Positions 39,430 through 49,771 of a stretch of DNA of 64,000 nucleotides are shown piece after piece. Position 1 is the stretch's first letter. Every line of letters starts with the position of its first letter. The translations under genes and the position numbers were made by a program. The notes beneath the pieces were generated by a model, which was given only the letters and a program-made list of their open reading frames with translations, made no database searches and was not told the DNA's origin. Source of the DNA: Superficieibacter electus (lineage in GTDB: Bacteria > Pseudomonadota > Gammaproteobacteria > Enterobacterales > Enterobacteriaceae); assembly GCF_002915575.1 (NCBI RefSeq), contig NZ_PQGD01000001.1, forward strand, positions 310,001 to 374,000. The letters run 5' to 3'.

Positions 39430-40675
39430 TACGGTCATTATTGGCGGTGGACTGTCAGGTCTGTTGTGCGCACTGCCATTACAGAAAGCCGGTCTGCGCT
39501 GCGCCATTGTCAGTCGGGGCCAGAGCGCCCTCGCCTTCTCGTCCGGCTCGCTTGACCTGTTAAGCCAACTGCCGGATGGTACGCCAGTGACCGATATTCG
39601 TGAGGGGCTGGAGCGCCTTAACACGATGTCGGCAGAACATCCGTATACGCTGCTGGGGAGCGAGACGGTACTGACTCAGGCCCGTTATGCCCAACATCTG
39701 CTGGCAGAGTGCGGGGCGCAGATGCAGGGCAGCCTCAGCCACAATCATTCGCGTATCACGCCGCTGGGTACACGACGCACAGCCTGGCTAAGTCCCCAGG
39801 AAGTGCCCGTCGCCCCCCTGCATGCTAAACGAATTGGCGTGGTAGGGATTGGCGGCATGATGGATTTCCAGCCTCATCTTGCCGCCGCCTCACTGCGTGA
39901 AGCCGGTCCCGAGGTCGAGGTCGCGGAAATTGATCTGCCCGTACTGGATGTACTGCGCGAAAATCCTACCGAGTTTCGTGCCGTGACCATTGCCCGTTTT
40001 CTTGACGATGAAGCGCAGTGGCCCTCGCTTTATCACGCATTACTACCGCTGGCGCAGCGCTGCGAGGGCTTGTTGATGCCGGCGTGCTTTGGGCTGGAGG
40101 ATAACCGGCTTTGGGACTGGTTAAACCAGCGTCTGCCCTGCCCTCTGTATCTGCTACCGACCCTGCCGCCCTCGGTGCCGGGCCTGCGGCTGCACCGCCA
40201 GCTACAACGCCGGTTTGTTCAGTCTGGTGGTATCTGGATGCCCGGCGATGAGGTTAACCGCGTTACGCAGCATGACGGGATGGTCAGTGAAGTCTGGACC
40301 CGGCATCACGCCGATATCCCGCTTCGTCCGCGCTATGTGGTGCTGGCCAGCGGTAGCTTTTTTAGCAATGGCCTGCTGGCTGAACGTAATGGTATTCGTG
40401 AACCCATCTTCGGGCTTGAGGTCAGGCAGACATCCGATCGCGCCAACTGGTATCAACATGACTTTTTCGCTCCGCAGCCCTGGCAGCAGTTTGGCGTCAC
40501 GGTTGACAACACCCTGCGTGCCCGGGTGAAGGGTAAAACTCTCGCGAATCTGTTCGCTATCGGTGCGGTGCTTGGTGGATTCAACCCAATTGCACAGGGT
40601 TGCGGCGGAGGCGTATCCGCAGTCACCGCCCTGTTTGCCGCGCAGCAAATTGCGGCGTTAGCCGGAGGTCAATGA
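39419..40675 (+). CDS. glpB: Anaerobic glycerol-3-phosphate dehydrogenase subunit B
   Basis: The start at ATG 39419 ([19 protein letters not shown], ribosome site AAGGAG) yields 418 residues as in E. coli (419). An N-terminal dinucleotide motif GGGLSG and a C-terminal [13 protein letters not shown] identify the GlpB flavoprotein. It pairs with GlpA. It overlaps both neighbours (glpA by 11 bases, glpC by one), consistent with coupled translation. Confidence 0.97.
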   Translation: MKFDTVIIGGGLSGLLCALPLQKAGLRCAIVSRGQSALAFSSGSLDLLSQLPDGTPVTDIREGLERLNTMSAEHPYTLLGSETVLTQARYAQHLLAECGAQMQGSLSHNHSRITPLGTRRTAWLSPQEVPVAPLHAKRIGVVGIGGMMDFQPHLAAASLREAGPEVEVAEIDLPVLDVLRENPTEFRAVTIARFLDDEAQWPSLYHALLPLAQRCEGLLMPACFGLEDNRLWDWLNQRLPCPLYLLPTLPPSVPGLRLHRQLQRRFVQSGGIWMPGDEVNRVTQHDGMVSEVWTRHHADIPLRPRYVVLASGSFFSNGLLAERNGIREPIFGLEVRQTSDRANWYQHDFFAPQPWQQFGVTVDNTLRARVKGKTLANLFAIGAVLGGFNPIAQGCGGGVSAVTALFAAQQIAALAGGQ

Positions 40676-41880
40676 TGAGCGACACCCGTTTTGAGAGCTG
40701 CATTAAATGCACGGTTTGTACGACGGCCTGCCCGGTGAGCCGCGTTAATCCACATTATCCCGGCCCCAAACAAGCCGGTCCGGATGGGGAACGGCTGCGG
40801 CTGAAAGATGGCGCATTGTATGACGAAGCGTTGAAGTACTGTATCAACTGTAAACGCTGCGAGGTGGCCTGTCCGTCAGATGTCAAAATTGGCGATATTG
40901 TTCAGCAGGCCCGCGCCCGCTACGATACCTCCCGGCCATCACTGCGTAACGTGATCCTCAGCCATACGGATTTGATGGGCAGCCTGTCCACGCCGATTGC
41001 ACCGCTGGTAAATACCGCCACCTCGCTGAAACCTGTGCGTCAGTTGCTGGACTACGCCTTAAAAATCGATCATCGCCGCACGCTGCCGAAATACGCTTCC
41101 GGCACCTTTCGCCGCTGGTATCGCAGCGTGGCGGCTCAACAGGCGCAGTATCAGGATCAGGTGGCCTTTTTCCATGGCTGTTTTGTCAATTACAACCATC
41201 CCCAACTGGGTAAAGATTTAATTCGCGTATTAAATGCGATCGGGACCGGCGTACAGTTGCTGAGTAAAGAGAAATGCTGCGGCGTGCCGTTGATTGCTAA
41301 CGGTTTTCACGATAAAGCCCGTAAACAAGCGGTCAGTAATGTGGCATCGCTACGGGAAGCCATTAGTGAGAAAGGGATTCCGGTTATCGCAACCTCTTCC
41401 ACCTGCACCTTCGCGCTGCGCGATGAGTATCCGCAGGTGCTGGAGGTGGATAACAGCGGGCTGCGGGAACATATTGAGCTGGCGACTCGCTGGCTGTGGC
41501 GCAGGCTGGATGCCGGGCAAACGCTACCGCTGAAAACCCTACCGCTGAAAGTGGTGTATCACACTCCCTGTCATATGGAAAAAATGGGCTGGACGCTGTA
41601 TACCCTTGAGTTGCTGCGCCTGATCCCGGGGCTGGAGTTGACCGTACTGGACTCACAGTGCTGCGGTATTGCGGGAACTTACGGTTTCAAGAAAGAAAAT
41701 TATCCCACTTCGCAGGCCATCGGTGCGCCGTTATTCCGCCAGATTGAAGAAAGCGGCGCAGATCTGGTGGTGACAGATTGTGAAACCTGTAAGTGGCAGA
41801 TCGAGATGTCCACCCGTAAACGTTGTGAACATCCGTTTACTCTGCTGGCGCAAGCGCTGGGAAGTCAGCCACGGGCCTGA
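40675..41880 (+). CDS. glpC: Anaerobic glycerol-3-phosphate dehydrogenase subunit C (membrane anchor, iron-sulfur)
   Basis: A 401-residue protein with two ferredoxin-type 4Fe-4S motifs near the N-terminus (CIKCTVCTTACPV and CINCKRCEVACP). Two CCG domains follow (KCCGVPL, QCCGIAGTYG) that resemble heterodisulfide reductase subunits. It links GlpAB to the membrane and menaquinone. Two adjacent ATGs (40672, 40675) exist; GGAGG (40664-40668) favours 40675. A hairpin ACGGGCCTGA / TCAGGCCCGT (41871-41894) spans the stop and probably ends the operon. Confidence 0.97.
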   Translation: MSDTRFESCIKCTVCTTACPVSRVNPHYPGPKQAGPDGERLRLKDGALYDEALKYCINCKRCEVACPSDVKIGDIVQQARARYDTSRPSLRNVILSHTDLMGSLSTPIAPLVNTATSLKPVRQLLDYALKIDHRRTLPKYASGTFRRWYRSVAAQQAQYQDQVAFFHGCFVNYNHPQLGKDLIRVLNAIGTGVQLLSKEKCCGVPLIANGFHDKARKQAVSNVASLREAISEKGIPVIATSSTCTFALRDEYPQVLEVDNSGLREHIELATRWLWRRLDAGQTLPLKTLPLKVVYHTPCHMEKMGWTLYTLELLRLIPGLELTVLDSQCCGIAGTYGFKKENYPTSQAIGAPLFRQIEESGADLVVTDCETCKWQIEMSTRKRCEHPFTLLAQALGSQPRA

Positions 41881-41894
41881 ACCATCAGGCCCGT
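41871..41894 (+). terminator. Hairpin at the end of glpABC
   Basis: ACGGGCCTGA-ACCA-TCAGGCCCGT overlaps the glpC stop codon. Only a short T stretch follows, so terminator activity is likely but modest. Confidence 0.5.
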
Positions 41895-41908
41895 TGTAAC
41901 GCCCGCGT

Positions 41909-43105
41909 CTACAGTGCCAGCGACTCCACTACGTTAATCCAGCCGTGTTCGCTGGCGACAGGTTTGCCTGCCAGCCAGCGACGTAGCATGTTCAACACCA
42001 TCATTGCCGCCACCTCCTGGCGCACCTGGATCGAGTGACGTGTGGCACTGAATTTTACCCGCAGCGCCCAGGTACCGTCCGGCGTCGCAAGGGCAAAATT
42101 CAGATGATCGGACTCCAGTCCGGTGATGGCCAGCGCCAGCCCGGCAAAATGGCTGCGGCGACGTTCTCTTACCCAGCGGGCAGTCTGCGCCAGCGTTTCT
42201 TCTTGTGCGGGAATGACTTCAGAGGCCAGCAGTGGCGCACCGGCACGTGAAAGCTGAAGCGCCACCAGGCCTGCGGTAAACTGTTCGCTGAGGGTCAGAC
42301 TGAGCTGCCGCTGCTGAAGCTGGCGGGTAATTTCCACCGGCAAGCCATCGGTGCCTTCAAAGATCAGGCTTTCTCCGGCGACGCGCTTTACCTCCGGCCA
42401 CAGAGCCAGCATGGCGTCGCGCTGGGCAGCCGGTCCGGTCAGCTTCAGCTCAATAATCGGCATTGAGGAGCGATAGCCCATGGTAACGCCCGGCGGCAGC
42501 ACCAGCGAATCCAGGCTCTGTGCTAAATCACTTTCTGAACGGCCAAAAGTTGTCAGACGCAGGCACAGTGGCGGTTCCACCTGCGCATAGCGTTTACGCA
42601 AACGCGGCAGGATTTGCTGCTCGACCATCACTTTAAATTCAGACGGCACGCCGGGCGTAAAAAAGACCAGGCAGCGGTTAAGCTCCAGAGCAAATCCGCA
42701 GGCGGTGCCGACCGGGTTGTCCACCAGTTCGGCACTGGCCGGAATTTCCGCCTGCTTACGGTTGCTGGGGGCCATAACGCGTCCACGTTCGCTAAAAAAG
42801 CGCTCCATTTGCGCCAGCCATGCTTCATGCAGCACCAGCGCTTCACCTTTTGCCGTGGCGGCGGCTAATGCGCTTAAATCGTCACTGGTCGGGCCCAGCC
42901 CGCCATTAACAATCAGTACATCCGCCTGCTGACTGCGTTCGCGCAGAATGGCGACTAAATCGTCCAGATTGTCGCCGACGGTATGACGGCGAGTGAGGGG
43001 AAACCCCTGGGTAAATAAAAAATCGGCAAGCCAGGCGGCGTTGGTATCGACGATCTGCCCGTGCAGAACTTCGTCACCCGTGGATAGCATCTCCACATTT
43101 ATCAT
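41909..43105 (-). CDS. yfaY: CinA-family nicotinamide mononucleotide deamidase-related protein YfaY
   Basis: Starting at ATG 43105 (MINVEMLSTGDEVLHG) gives 398 residues (E. coli YfaY 400). The N-terminal MoCF/COG1058 domain has NGGLGPTSDD and TPGVPSEF. A degenerate C-terminal CinA-like domain follows. The family includes ADP-ribose and NMN-processing enzymes, but E. coli YfaY lacks proven activity. It follows yfaZ on the same strand as in E. coli. Confidence 0.9.
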   Translation of the reverse strand: MINVEMLSTGDEVLHGQIVDTNAAWLADFLFTQGFPLTRRHTVGDNLDDLVAILRERSQQADVLIVNGGLGPTSDDLSALAAATAKGEALVLHEAWLAQMERFFSERGRVMAPSNRKQAEIPASAELVDNPVGTACGFALELNRCLVFFTPGVPSEFKVMVEQQILPRLRKRYAQVEPPLCLRLTTFGRSESDLAQSLDSLVLPPGVTMGYRSSMPIIELKLTGPAAQRDAMLALWPEVKRVAGESLIFEGTDGLPVEITRQLQQRQLSLTLSEQFTAGLVALQLSRAGAPLLASEVIPAQEETLAQTARWVRERRRSHFAGLALAITGLESDHLNFALATPDGTWALRVKFSATRHSIQVRQEVAAMMVLNMLRRWLAGKPVASEHGWINVVESLAL

Positions 43106-43154
43106 CATTTTCTCCAGCAAAAGAGGACGATTAATCATAACGCATGCGGAGGGG

Positions 43155-43187
43155 AAAAAAAGCGGTGCGGCGAGTTTACCGCACCGG
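43155..43187 (-). terminator. Terminator of yfaZ
   Basis: CGGTGCGG / CCGCACCG stem followed on the minus strand by CTTTTTTTCCCC, directly after the yfaZ stop. Confidence 0.85.
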
Positions 43188-43192
43188 GGGGA

Positions 43193-43734
43193 TCAGAAGC
43201 TGGCGTTAACGCCGACGTAAGGACCGTCTGCCACCGCGCTATCGCGGTCGCCGTCTTTACCTGAGAGATTGATGTAACGGTATCCTGCCTCAACGCTTAA
43301 CGGACGCAGAATGGTCATCCGCGCACCTGCGTTGGCTTCTTCGTAATCTTTCACGCCGCTGGAGAGCGAATCAGGCGAGTAGTAATACTCCCCGAACAGG
43401 CGGAAGCGGTCGCCGATTTCCACTGTAAACCGCCGCCTACCGCCGCCGCATAACCTTCATCGCCCTGCTGAGGGCTGAGGTAAACGCCTTTACCGCCTGC
43501 TGTTGCCAGCAAAGGCCCCAGCGGCATATTTAAGCCCAATCCAAGACCGGCAATATCGCCGTCGTCGTCGTTGTGCGCCCAGTTACCGCTCAGCGCCAGC
43601 CCGGTAGACTCGGTACCAAATCCAACACCGATATTGGTGTAATCTTCACCTGCCTGTCCGCTCACACTGAGCGCGTTGGCCGCAGCAGAAACAAAAAGCA
43701 GCCCGCATACGCTCACCAAAATTCTTTTTTTCAT
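43193..43734 (-). pseudogene. yfaZ: YfaZ outer-membrane-like protein, frameshifted
   Basis: Two overlapping frames together make one YfaZ protein (180 residues if repaired). The first part, from ATG 43734, has a signal peptide (MKKRILVSVCGLLF...ANA) and runs to GGGLQWK. The second part continues IGDRFRLFGEYYYSPDS to the C-terminal Phe of a beta-barrel (YVGVNASF). The join is in TGGAAATCGG (43417-43419 on the plus strand): one missing A in what should be a run of four breaks the frame. It is a putative porin-like protein in E. coli. The break may be a real mutation or a sequencing error, since everything around it is intact. Confidence 0.85.
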
Positions 43735-44063
43735 TTTAATGCTTCCACACCAATGCAAAGTAAACATCCCGAAAACTGCAGGATTGTACAACCGAATGAA
43801 CAACAGGGAATGAACGAAAAACGCTATTGCATGGAATAAATGATAGCTGGCAATGCCGCTGGGCTGAGAGGCTAAAGGTATAGATGTAATAGAGAGAGAC
43901 AAATTGCCTGAGATCAATATTTTAATTACAAATATGCCCTAGATTAGTTTCCGAAATGAAACGGAAATTAAACATTTCTTCAAACATCTATACCCCAAAT
44001 GATTCGCGTTTTATCACGGCACGTGAGGGAGTCCTTTAACGCTGATTCACATTAGTGACAGGG
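43735..44063. other. yfaZ-catalase divergent intergenic region
   Basis: About 330 AT-rich bases between two divergent genes, presumably holding both promoters. No OxyR or other named box was convincing by eye. In E. coli this junction is followed by nudI-ais-arn-pmrD, none of which is seen. Confidence 0.4.
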
Positions 44064-45560
44064 ATGAGCGAGCGCAGCCAGCTCGAAGCAGGATGGGTAT
44101 TACGGGAGATTAAAGATGAGCAAAAATTAACCACCTCAGCTGGCGCACCGGTTGCGCATAATAATAACGTCGCCACTGCAGGTCCACGTGGTCCAATGCT
44201 GTTGCAGGATGTCTGGTTCCTGGAAAAGCTGGCTCACTTTGATCGCGAAGTGATCCCGGAACGCCGCATGCACGCCAAAGGCTCCGGCGCATACGGTACC
44301 TTTACCGTCACCCAGGATATTACCCACTACACACGCGCGAAAATTTTCTCTGCTATTGGTAAAAAAACCGACCTGTTTTTACGTTTCTCCACCGTGGCAG
44401 GCGAACGCGGTGCGGCCGACGCCGAACGCGATATTCGCGGTTTCTCAATGAAATTTTATACCGAAGAAGGTAACTGGGATTTAGTGGGCAATAATACGCC
44501 AGTATTCTATCTGCGCGATCCACTGAAATTCCCGGATTTGAACCATGTTGTCAAACGCGATCCCCGCACCAACCTGCGTAATCCGACCTACAAGTGGGAT
44601 TTCTTCTCCCATCTGCCGGAAGCCCTGCATCAGTTAACCATCGACTTCAGCGATCGCGGTCTGCCCTTCTCGTATCGCACGATGCACGGTTTTGGCAGCC
44701 ATACCTTCAGCTTTATCAATGCCAATAATGAGCGCTTCTGGGTTAAATTCCACCTGAAATCTCAGCAGGGCATTGCCAACCTGATGGATGATGAAGCCAA
44801 ACGGCTGGTGGCGGAAGACCGTGAAAGTTCGCAGCGCGATTTGTTTGATTCAATCGAAAAAGGCGACTTCCCGCGCTGGACATTCTATGTGCAAATCATG
44901 CCGGAAGCCGAGGCATCGGCAGTGCCTTATAACCCGTTCGATCTGACCAAAGTGTGGCCGCACGGAGATTATCCGCTGATTGAAGTCGGCGTACTGGAGC
45001 TGAACCGTAACCCGGATAACTATTTTGCCGAGGTGGAGCAGGTGGCGATGTCGCCCGCCAACGTGGTGCCGGGCATTGGTTTCTCTCCGGATCGCATGTT
45101 GCAGGGCCGTTTGTTCTCCTACGGCGACGCACACCGTTATCGTCTGGGAGTCAATCATCATCAAATCCCGGTGAATGCCCCGCGCTGCCCGTTCCATAAT
45201 TATCATCGCGATGGCGCGATGCGGGTGGATGGCAACAGTGGTAACGGCCCGACCTATGAGCCGAACAGCTTTGGCGTGTTCCAGGAACAACCGGATTACA
45301 GCGAGCCACCGTTGAGCCTGGAGGGTGCAGCCGATCACTGGAACCATCGCGAGGATACCGACTACTTCAGTCAGCCGCGCAAGCTGTATGAGCTGTTAAG
45401 TGAAGAAGAACATCAGCGGATGTTCGCGCGCATCGCCGGGGACATGAAAGATGTGCCAGAGTTTATTCAACAACGGCAGATTGGTTTGTTCAGCGAAGTG
45501 CACCCGCAATATGGTGCGGGCGTGGCGGCCGCGCTCGCGGCCTTAAAAGAAACCCTGTAA
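44064..45560 (+). CDS. Catalase, small-subunit clade 3 (KatA-like)
   Basis: About 498 residues with all catalase landmarks: active His in [13 protein letters not shown], Asn in [10 protein letters not shown], heme-ligand Tyr in [14 protein letters not shown], and the NADPH-binding-type clade 3 sequence. It decomposes hydrogen peroxide in the cytoplasm. It is not KatE or KatG of E. coli; similar genes occur in Klebsiella and other enterics. The N-terminus is odd. A well-placed ribosome site (GGGAG, 44104-44108) precedes ATG 44116, whose frame reads MSK then stops, but adding one A to the A5 run (44122-44126) would read [12 protein letters not shown], the usual start. The in-frame ATG 44064 used here lacks a good ribosome site. 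Confidence 0.88.
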   Translation: MSERSQLEAGWVLREIKDEQKLTTSAGAPVAHNNNVATAGPRGPMLLQDVWFLEKLAHFDREVIPERRMHAKGSGAYGTFTVTQDITHYTRAKIFSAIGKKTDLFLRFSTVAGERGAADAERDIRGFSMKFYTEEGNWDLVGNNTPVFYLRDPLKFPDLNHVVKRDPRTNLRNPTYKWDFFSHLPEALHQLTIDFSDRGLPFSYRTMHGFGSHTFSFINANNERFWVKFHLKSQQGIANLMDDEAKRLVAEDRESSQRDLFDSIEKGDFPRWTFYVQIMPEAEASAVPYNPFDLTKVWPHGDYPLIEVGVLELNRNPDNYFAEVEQVAMSPANVVPGIGFSPDRMLQGRLFSYGDAHRYRLGVNHHQIPVNAPRCPFHNYHRDGAMRVDGNSGNGPTYEPNSFGVFQEQPDYSEPPLSLEGAADHWNHREDTDYFSQPRKLYELLSEEEHQRMFARIAGDMKDVPEFIQQRQIGLFSEVHPQYGAGVAAALAALKETL

Positions 45561-45573
45561 TTCCAGGGGCCTG

Positions 45574-45779
45574 TGCCGGGTGACGCTGCGCTCACCCGGC
45601 CTACAAATCCTTAAATATCAATAAATTGAGTTAATCCGTAGGTGCGCGCAAGCGAATGCGCCGCCGGGCATCTGCAACGTATTGCCGGGTGACGCTGCGC
45701 TTACCCGGCCTACAATAACTTAAATATCAATCAATTGGGTTAAACCGTAGGCCCGCGCAAGCGAATGCGCCGCCGGGCA
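45574..45779. repeat. Tandem pair of BIME repeats (two 97-base units)
   Basis: Unit 1 (45574-45670) and unit 2 (45683-45779) are each 97 bases and about 90% alike by eye. Each begins TGCCGGGTGACGCTGCGC and ends GCGAATGCGCCGCCGGGCA. Within a unit two REP palindromes face each other around an AT-rich linker (TTAAATATCAAT). They lie between the converging catalase and menE. Confidence 0.92.
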
Positions 45780-45808
45780 GGTTTAGCTACGGAGCGTTGT
45801 TTAACGGC

Positions 45809-47176
45809 TCACTTGTGTAGGCAGGATGCCACCCATGTCTGTAACGCCTGGCGGGAAATCTTAATCCCGCCGGTGTTAAGTGTGTCGGGTAGCATCAACC
45901 AGCGTACCGGCTGCTGGAAAACCGCGAGCTTGTCCTTCACCCACAGGGATAACGCCTCGCTATCCAGTGGCGTAGTGCTCTCCACCACGGCCACCGGCCG
46001 CTGGCCGAACTCCGGGTCGTTAACGGGAATGACGAATACCTGTAGCAACTGCGGGTGAGCGGCAATAATGCGCTCCACTTCTTCCGGTTGAACACCTTCC
46101 CCGCCGCTAAAAAAGAGATTATCCAGCCTGCCGATAATGGTTAATTTACCGTCACGCCATTCGCCACGATCCCGCGTGGCAAACCAGCCTTGCTCATTTA
46201 CCAGCGGGATCAGGGTGCCATCACGCCAGTAGCCCTCAGCCATACTGGCAGCACGCAGCCAGACTTCGCCGTTGACTAACTGCATTTCCCGTCCGGGTAG
46301 AGGGATGCCCACATCGGCCTGGCCATCAGCTTCTTTTCCGCAGACCGTAGAGGCAAACTCAGTCAAACCATAGCCGCACCAGCTACGCACGCCGCGCGCC
46401 AGTGCCTTGCGGGTCAATTCCACCGGGATTGCCGCGCCGCCCAATAACACAGCTTTTAGCGCGATTTGCGCGTCATTTTCTAACAATCGCCAGAGTTGAG
46501 TAGGCACCAGCGAGGCGTGAGTACAACCCGCGAGCGCTTGCTCCAGCGGCTGTTTTACCCGCACCGTCAACCGGGCTCCGGCCAGTAGCCAGCGCCAGAG
46601 TATGCCTTGTCCGGAGACGTGAAACAGCGGCAGCGACAGCAGCCAGTCATCCTCCGGCGCAAAGGGGATCATCGCCAGCACGCCCTCCGCGCTGGCAAGA
46701 TGCGCGCCGCAGGTATGGACTGCGGCTTTTGGCAGCCCGGTCGAACCGGAAGTTAAGGTCATTGAGGCCAGACGTCGGGGTTGCCAGGGTAGTGCACTTT
46801 CGCCGTCAGCCTCTTGCAGCACCAGCGCGGTAAGGCCCGGAAAACAAAAGTCGCTATCAAAATCCAGCGCATGTTGCAACGTCAACCGGGGCAGAAGCTG
46901 CTCAAGTAGCGACATCGGTAACTGCGGGTTGACCGGTAACACCCGCGCGCCACACTGTAACAGTGCCAGCCAGGCGAGCAGTACCTGAGGGTGATTCGCT
47001 CCCCGCAGCATCACGCCATCACCTTCGCTCACGCCCTGCGCTGCAAAACCTGCCGCCAGCGCGTCGATGCGTGCGCACAGCGTATTCCAGCTTAATACCG
47101 TGTGATCCAGACGCAGCGCCTGCGCCTCTCCCCGCGCCTGACGCCAGTGCCGCCACGGCCAGTCGGTGAAAATCAT
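45809..47176 (-). CDS. menE: o-Succinylbenzoate--CoA ligase MenE
   Basis: The start at ATG 47176 ([17 protein letters not shown]) gives 455 residues as in E. coli. It is an adenylate-forming enzyme with the AMP-binding P-loop [16 protein letters not shown], the A5-type motif GYGLTEFAS, and the A7/A8 region ATRDRGEW...[14 protein letters not shown]. It converts o-succinylbenzoate to its CoA thioester in menaquinone synthesis. Its ATG overlaps the menC stop (ATGA). It is the last gene of the men operon. Confidence 0.97.
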   Translation of the reverse strand: MIFTDWPWRHWRQARGEAQALRLDHTVLSWNTLCARIDALAAGFAAQGVSEGDGVMLRGANHPQVLLAWLALLQCGARVLPVNPQLPMSLLEQLLPRLTLQHALDFDSDFCFPGLTALVLQEADGESALPWQPRRLASMTLTSGSTGLPKAAVHTCGAHLASAEGVLAMIPFAPEDDWLLSLPLFHVSGQGILWRWLLAGARLTVRVKQPLEQALAGCTHASLVPTQLWRLLENDAQIALKAVLLGGAAIPVELTRKALARGVRSWCGYGLTEFASTVCGKEADGQADVGIPLPGREMQLVNGEVWLRAASMAEGYWRDGTLIPLVNEQGWFATRDRGEWRDGKLTIIGRLDNLFFSGGEGVQPEEVERIIAAHPQLLQVFVIPVNDPEFGQRPVAVVESTTPLDSEALSLWVKDKLAVFQQPVRWLMLPDTLNTGGIKISRQALQTWVASCLHK

Positions 47177-48138
47177 AGCAATGGCTCCAGCGCGTCTTTC
47201 TCCAGGCACGGTAACGCGCTACCGGGCCAGCGGCGAAGCAACTGCGCCTGCATCAGGTTAAGCGTATCCAGACCGGGAATGGTCTGTGGCGTCAGCCAGG
47301 CGGCAAGGCGCGCCAGCTGGGTAAGCCCAAGACTTGACTCAATCGATGAGCTGATCACCGCCGTTAATCCCAGCGCGTGCGCTGTAGTGATCTGTTCACG
47401 CACTTTTTGCAGGCTGCCGGTTAACGTCGGTTTGATCACCACCGCACGCAGACCCGGCTCGGCTGCAAATGCAAAATCGGCTTCGCGCAGGCTTTCATCC
47501 CAGGCAATGGCGATGCCGGTGTCGCGGGCAAACGCGCGGGAGTCCTCGCGGGTTTTACACGGCTCTTCCAGAAAGGCAATGCGGTCACGCCAGGCAGGGT
47601 TCACGTATTTAGCAAACTGCTGTGCCTTAAGTGGCGTCCAGGCGCGGTTGGCATCAAGCCGCAACCGCAAATCCGGAATGGCTTCCAGCAGTAAATTGAC
47701 GACCATACCGTCGCGGACCGCTTCATATAATCCAACTTTAACCTTCGCCACTTTCTCACCGGGCATTGCCGCCAGCACTGGCAAAAGCGCATCCGGATCG
47801 CCGGTACACAGCGGTGCTGCCCGATAATCTGCGGTCTGCGGTAGTTCATCATACAACTCCGCCAGTGCGCAGCTGGTCCCGAACGCCACTGAAGGGAGCG
47901 CAGACATGTTATTATCGCCGTGCTGCTGCCAGCGCTGAGCCCAGGCCAGTAGTTCAGCCTGCGCGACATCCAGCGTTTCATGGCTAAAACCCGGCAGCGG
48001 GGCAATCTCGCCCCACCCTTCGCGCTCGCCATTATTAAGACATAAAAACAGCCCGTCGCGAGTTTTTAAGCGCCGTTCCCGCAGTACCACGCCCGCGTCC
48101 ATCGGTATCTGCCAGCGCCAGACCTGCGCGCGACGCAT
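47173..48138 (-). CDS. menC: o-Succinylbenzoate synthase MenC
   Basis: A 321-residue enolase-superfamily protein (E. coli 320). Metal-binding and catalytic segments are KVKVGLYE (Lys), RLDANRAW (Asp), FLEEPCK (Glu), DESLR (Asp) and VIKPTLTG (Lys). It dehydrates SHCHC to o-succinylbenzoate. Its stop overlaps menE, and its start abuts the menB stop by one base. Confidence 0.97.
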   Translation of the reverse strand: MRRAQVWRWQIPMDAGVVLRERRLKTRDGLFLCLNNGEREGWGEIAPLPGFSHETLDVAQAELLAWAQRWQQHGDNNMSALPSVAFGTSCALAELYDELPQTADYRAAPLCTGDPDALLPVLAAMPGEKVAKVKVGLYEAVRDGMVVNLLLEAIPDLRLRLDANRAWTPLKAQQFAKYVNPAWRDRIAFLEEPCKTREDSRAFARDTGIAIAWDESLREADFAFAAEPGLRAVVIKPTLTGSLQKVREQITTAHALGLTAVISSSIESSLGLTQLARLAAWLTPQTIPGLDTLNLMQAQLLRRWPGSALPCLEKDALEPLL

Positions 48139-48995
48139 TACGGGTTCCGTTTAAATTTGCTGAAATCAGGCTGGCGCTTCTGATTGAACGCGTTGCGCCC
48201 TTCCTGACCTTCTTCGGTCATATAGAACAGCATGGTGGCATTGCCCGCCAGCTCCTGTAAACCGGCCTGCCCATCGCAGTCAGCGTTGAGAGCCGCTTTC
48301 AGGCAGCGCAGCGCCATCGGGCTGTTTTGCAGCATTTCACGACACCAGCGCACGGTTTCTTTTTCCAGACTCGCCAGCGGTACCACGGTGTTCACCAGCC
48401 CCATGTCCAGCGCCTGTTTCGCGTCGTACTGGCGGCACAGGAACCAGATTTCGCGCGCTTTTTTCTGCCCGACAATGCGTGCCATATAAGAAGCGCCCCA
48501 GCCACCGTCGAACGAGCCGACTTTCGGGCCAGTCTGGCCGAAGATGGCGTTCTCAGCGGCAATCGTCAGGTCACACATCATATGCAGGACATGGCCGCCG
48601 CCGATGGAGTAGCCCGCCACCATTGCCACCACCGGTTTTGGACAGGTGCGGATCTGGCGCTGGAAATCCAGCACGTTCAGATGGTGCACGCCGGAGTCAT
48701 CCTGATAGCCGCCGTAATCGCCGCGCACTTTCTGATCGCCCCCGGAGCAAAAGGCCTGATCGCCTTCACCGGTCAGGATGATCACGCCAACGTTATCATC
48801 GTAGCGGGCATCGGCGAGCGCCTGAATCATCTCTTTAACGGTCAGCGGACGAAATGCATTGCGCACCTGCGGACGGTTAATGGTGATTTTGGCGATGCCA
48901 TCGGCAGATTTTTGATAGCGAATGTCGGTATAGCCTTCTGAGCAATCCAGCCATTCAACAGGGGCGTAAAGCCTATTTTCATCAGGATAAATCAT
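48138..48995 (-). CDS. menB: 1,4-Dihydroxy-2-naphthoyl-CoA synthase MenB
   Basis: A 285-residue crotonase-fold enzyme of the exact E. coli length. It shows the oxyanion-hole segments [11 protein letters not shown] and [12 protein letters not shown], and [13 protein letters not shown] with the active-site Asp. It closes the naphthoate ring from o-succinylbenzoyl-CoA. It lies between menH and menC in the operon. Confidence 0.98.
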   Translation of the reverse strand: MIYPDENRLYAPVEWLDCSEGYTDIRYQKSADGIAKITINRPQVRNAFRPLTVKEMIQALADARYDDNVGVIILTGEGDQAFCSGGDQKVRGDYGGYQDDSGVHHLNVLDFQRQIRTCPKPVVAMVAGYSIGGGHVLHMMCDLTIAAENAIFGQTGPKVGSFDGGWGASYMARIVGQKKAREIWFLCRQYDAKQALDMGLVNTVVPLASLEKETVRWCREMLQNSPMALRCLKAALNADCDGQAGLQELAGNATMLFYMTEEGQEGRNAFNQKRQPDFSKFKRNP

Positions 48996-49009
48996 TATGT
49001 TTCCTCAAA

Positions 49010-49771
49010 TCAGAGTGGCAATATTTGCGCCAGCGCGGCAGCAACACTGGCCGGAGCTTCCCGGTGCGCGTTATGGCCGGCGGCAGAAATACAATGGCAA
49101 GGCGCGTTAAATTCATTGGCAATTGCCCTGAATTTAGCGTCACGCTCACCGCAGAGATACCAGAAGGGAAAATCCCGCGTGCTCAGCACCGGGCGTAAAT
49201 CAGGCTGTACTGCCAGCGACGTCGCCAGCAGCATATCTGCCAGCGCCGGGCCGTTATTTTTCTGGCGCAGCAACACCAGCTCGCGGCGCTGCGCGTCTGT
49301 TAATGAGGCAAAAACCGGCTGCTGATACCAGCGCGTAAAGACCTCACTGAGCGGCTGGTGGCGAAAATCTTCAGCCCAGCGCTGGTCAGAAAGCCAGCGG
49401 GCCTTGCGGGCGGCGTCATCCTGTAAGCCCGGATGACCGCCTTCCACTATCACCCCCTGCAAGCCAGACCGTTGGCCCTGGCAAGCCCGGTACATCGCAA
49501 TGCGGCCACCGAGGGAATAACCCACCAACCAGTATTCTAGTATGTTGTAACTAAGTAGCGTAGCCGTTAGCGCCGCATCGACTCCGGCAAATCCATCAGC
49601 CTGCACACCCGCGGAACCGCCGTGGCCGGGCAGGTCAACATAGAGGCGCGAATAGTGCGGAAATTGTTCTCCCACGTCGCGCCATTCACGATGATCGCCG
49701 GAAAAACCGTGCAGGAAGATAAGCCAGGGCTTAACCGCTGACGCACGCTCTGCGATCGCATGTAGCCTCAC
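49010..49771 (-). CDS. menH: SHCHC synthase MenH
   Basis: A 253-residue alpha/beta hydrolase (E. coli 252). It has the HGFSGD segment, the nucleophile elbow GYSLGG, a catalytic Asp near LCGERDAKF and His in AGHNAHRE. It eliminates pyruvate from SEPHCHC to give SHCHC. The start is GTG at 49771 and overlaps the menD stop (GTGA), so translation is coupled. Confidence 0.95.
   Translation of the reverse strand: MRLHAIAERASAVKPWLIFLHGFSGDHREWRDVGEQFPHYSRLYVDLPGHGGSAGVQADGFAGVDAALTATLLSYNILEYWLVGYSLGGRIAMYRACQGQRSGLQGVIVEGGHPGLQDDAARKARWLSDQRWAEDFRHQPLSEVFTRWYQQPVFASLTDAQRRELVLLRQKNNGPALADMLLATSLAVQPDLRPVLSTRDFPFWYLCGERDAKFRAIANEFNAPCHCISAAGHNAHREAPASVAAALAQILPL

Noticed and set aside
44064-45560. 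Naming the catalase katE or katG
   Set aside because: It is too short for large-subunit KatE and lacks peroxidase features of KatG; the sequence fits the small-subunit clade 3 type.
45574-45779. CRISPR array
   Set aside because: Two palindromic 97-base units with no short repeat/spacer periodicity; they are BIMEs.
48327-48941. A 204-codon frame opposite menB
   Set aside because: menB is complete and conserved; the reverse frame has no start signal or domain.
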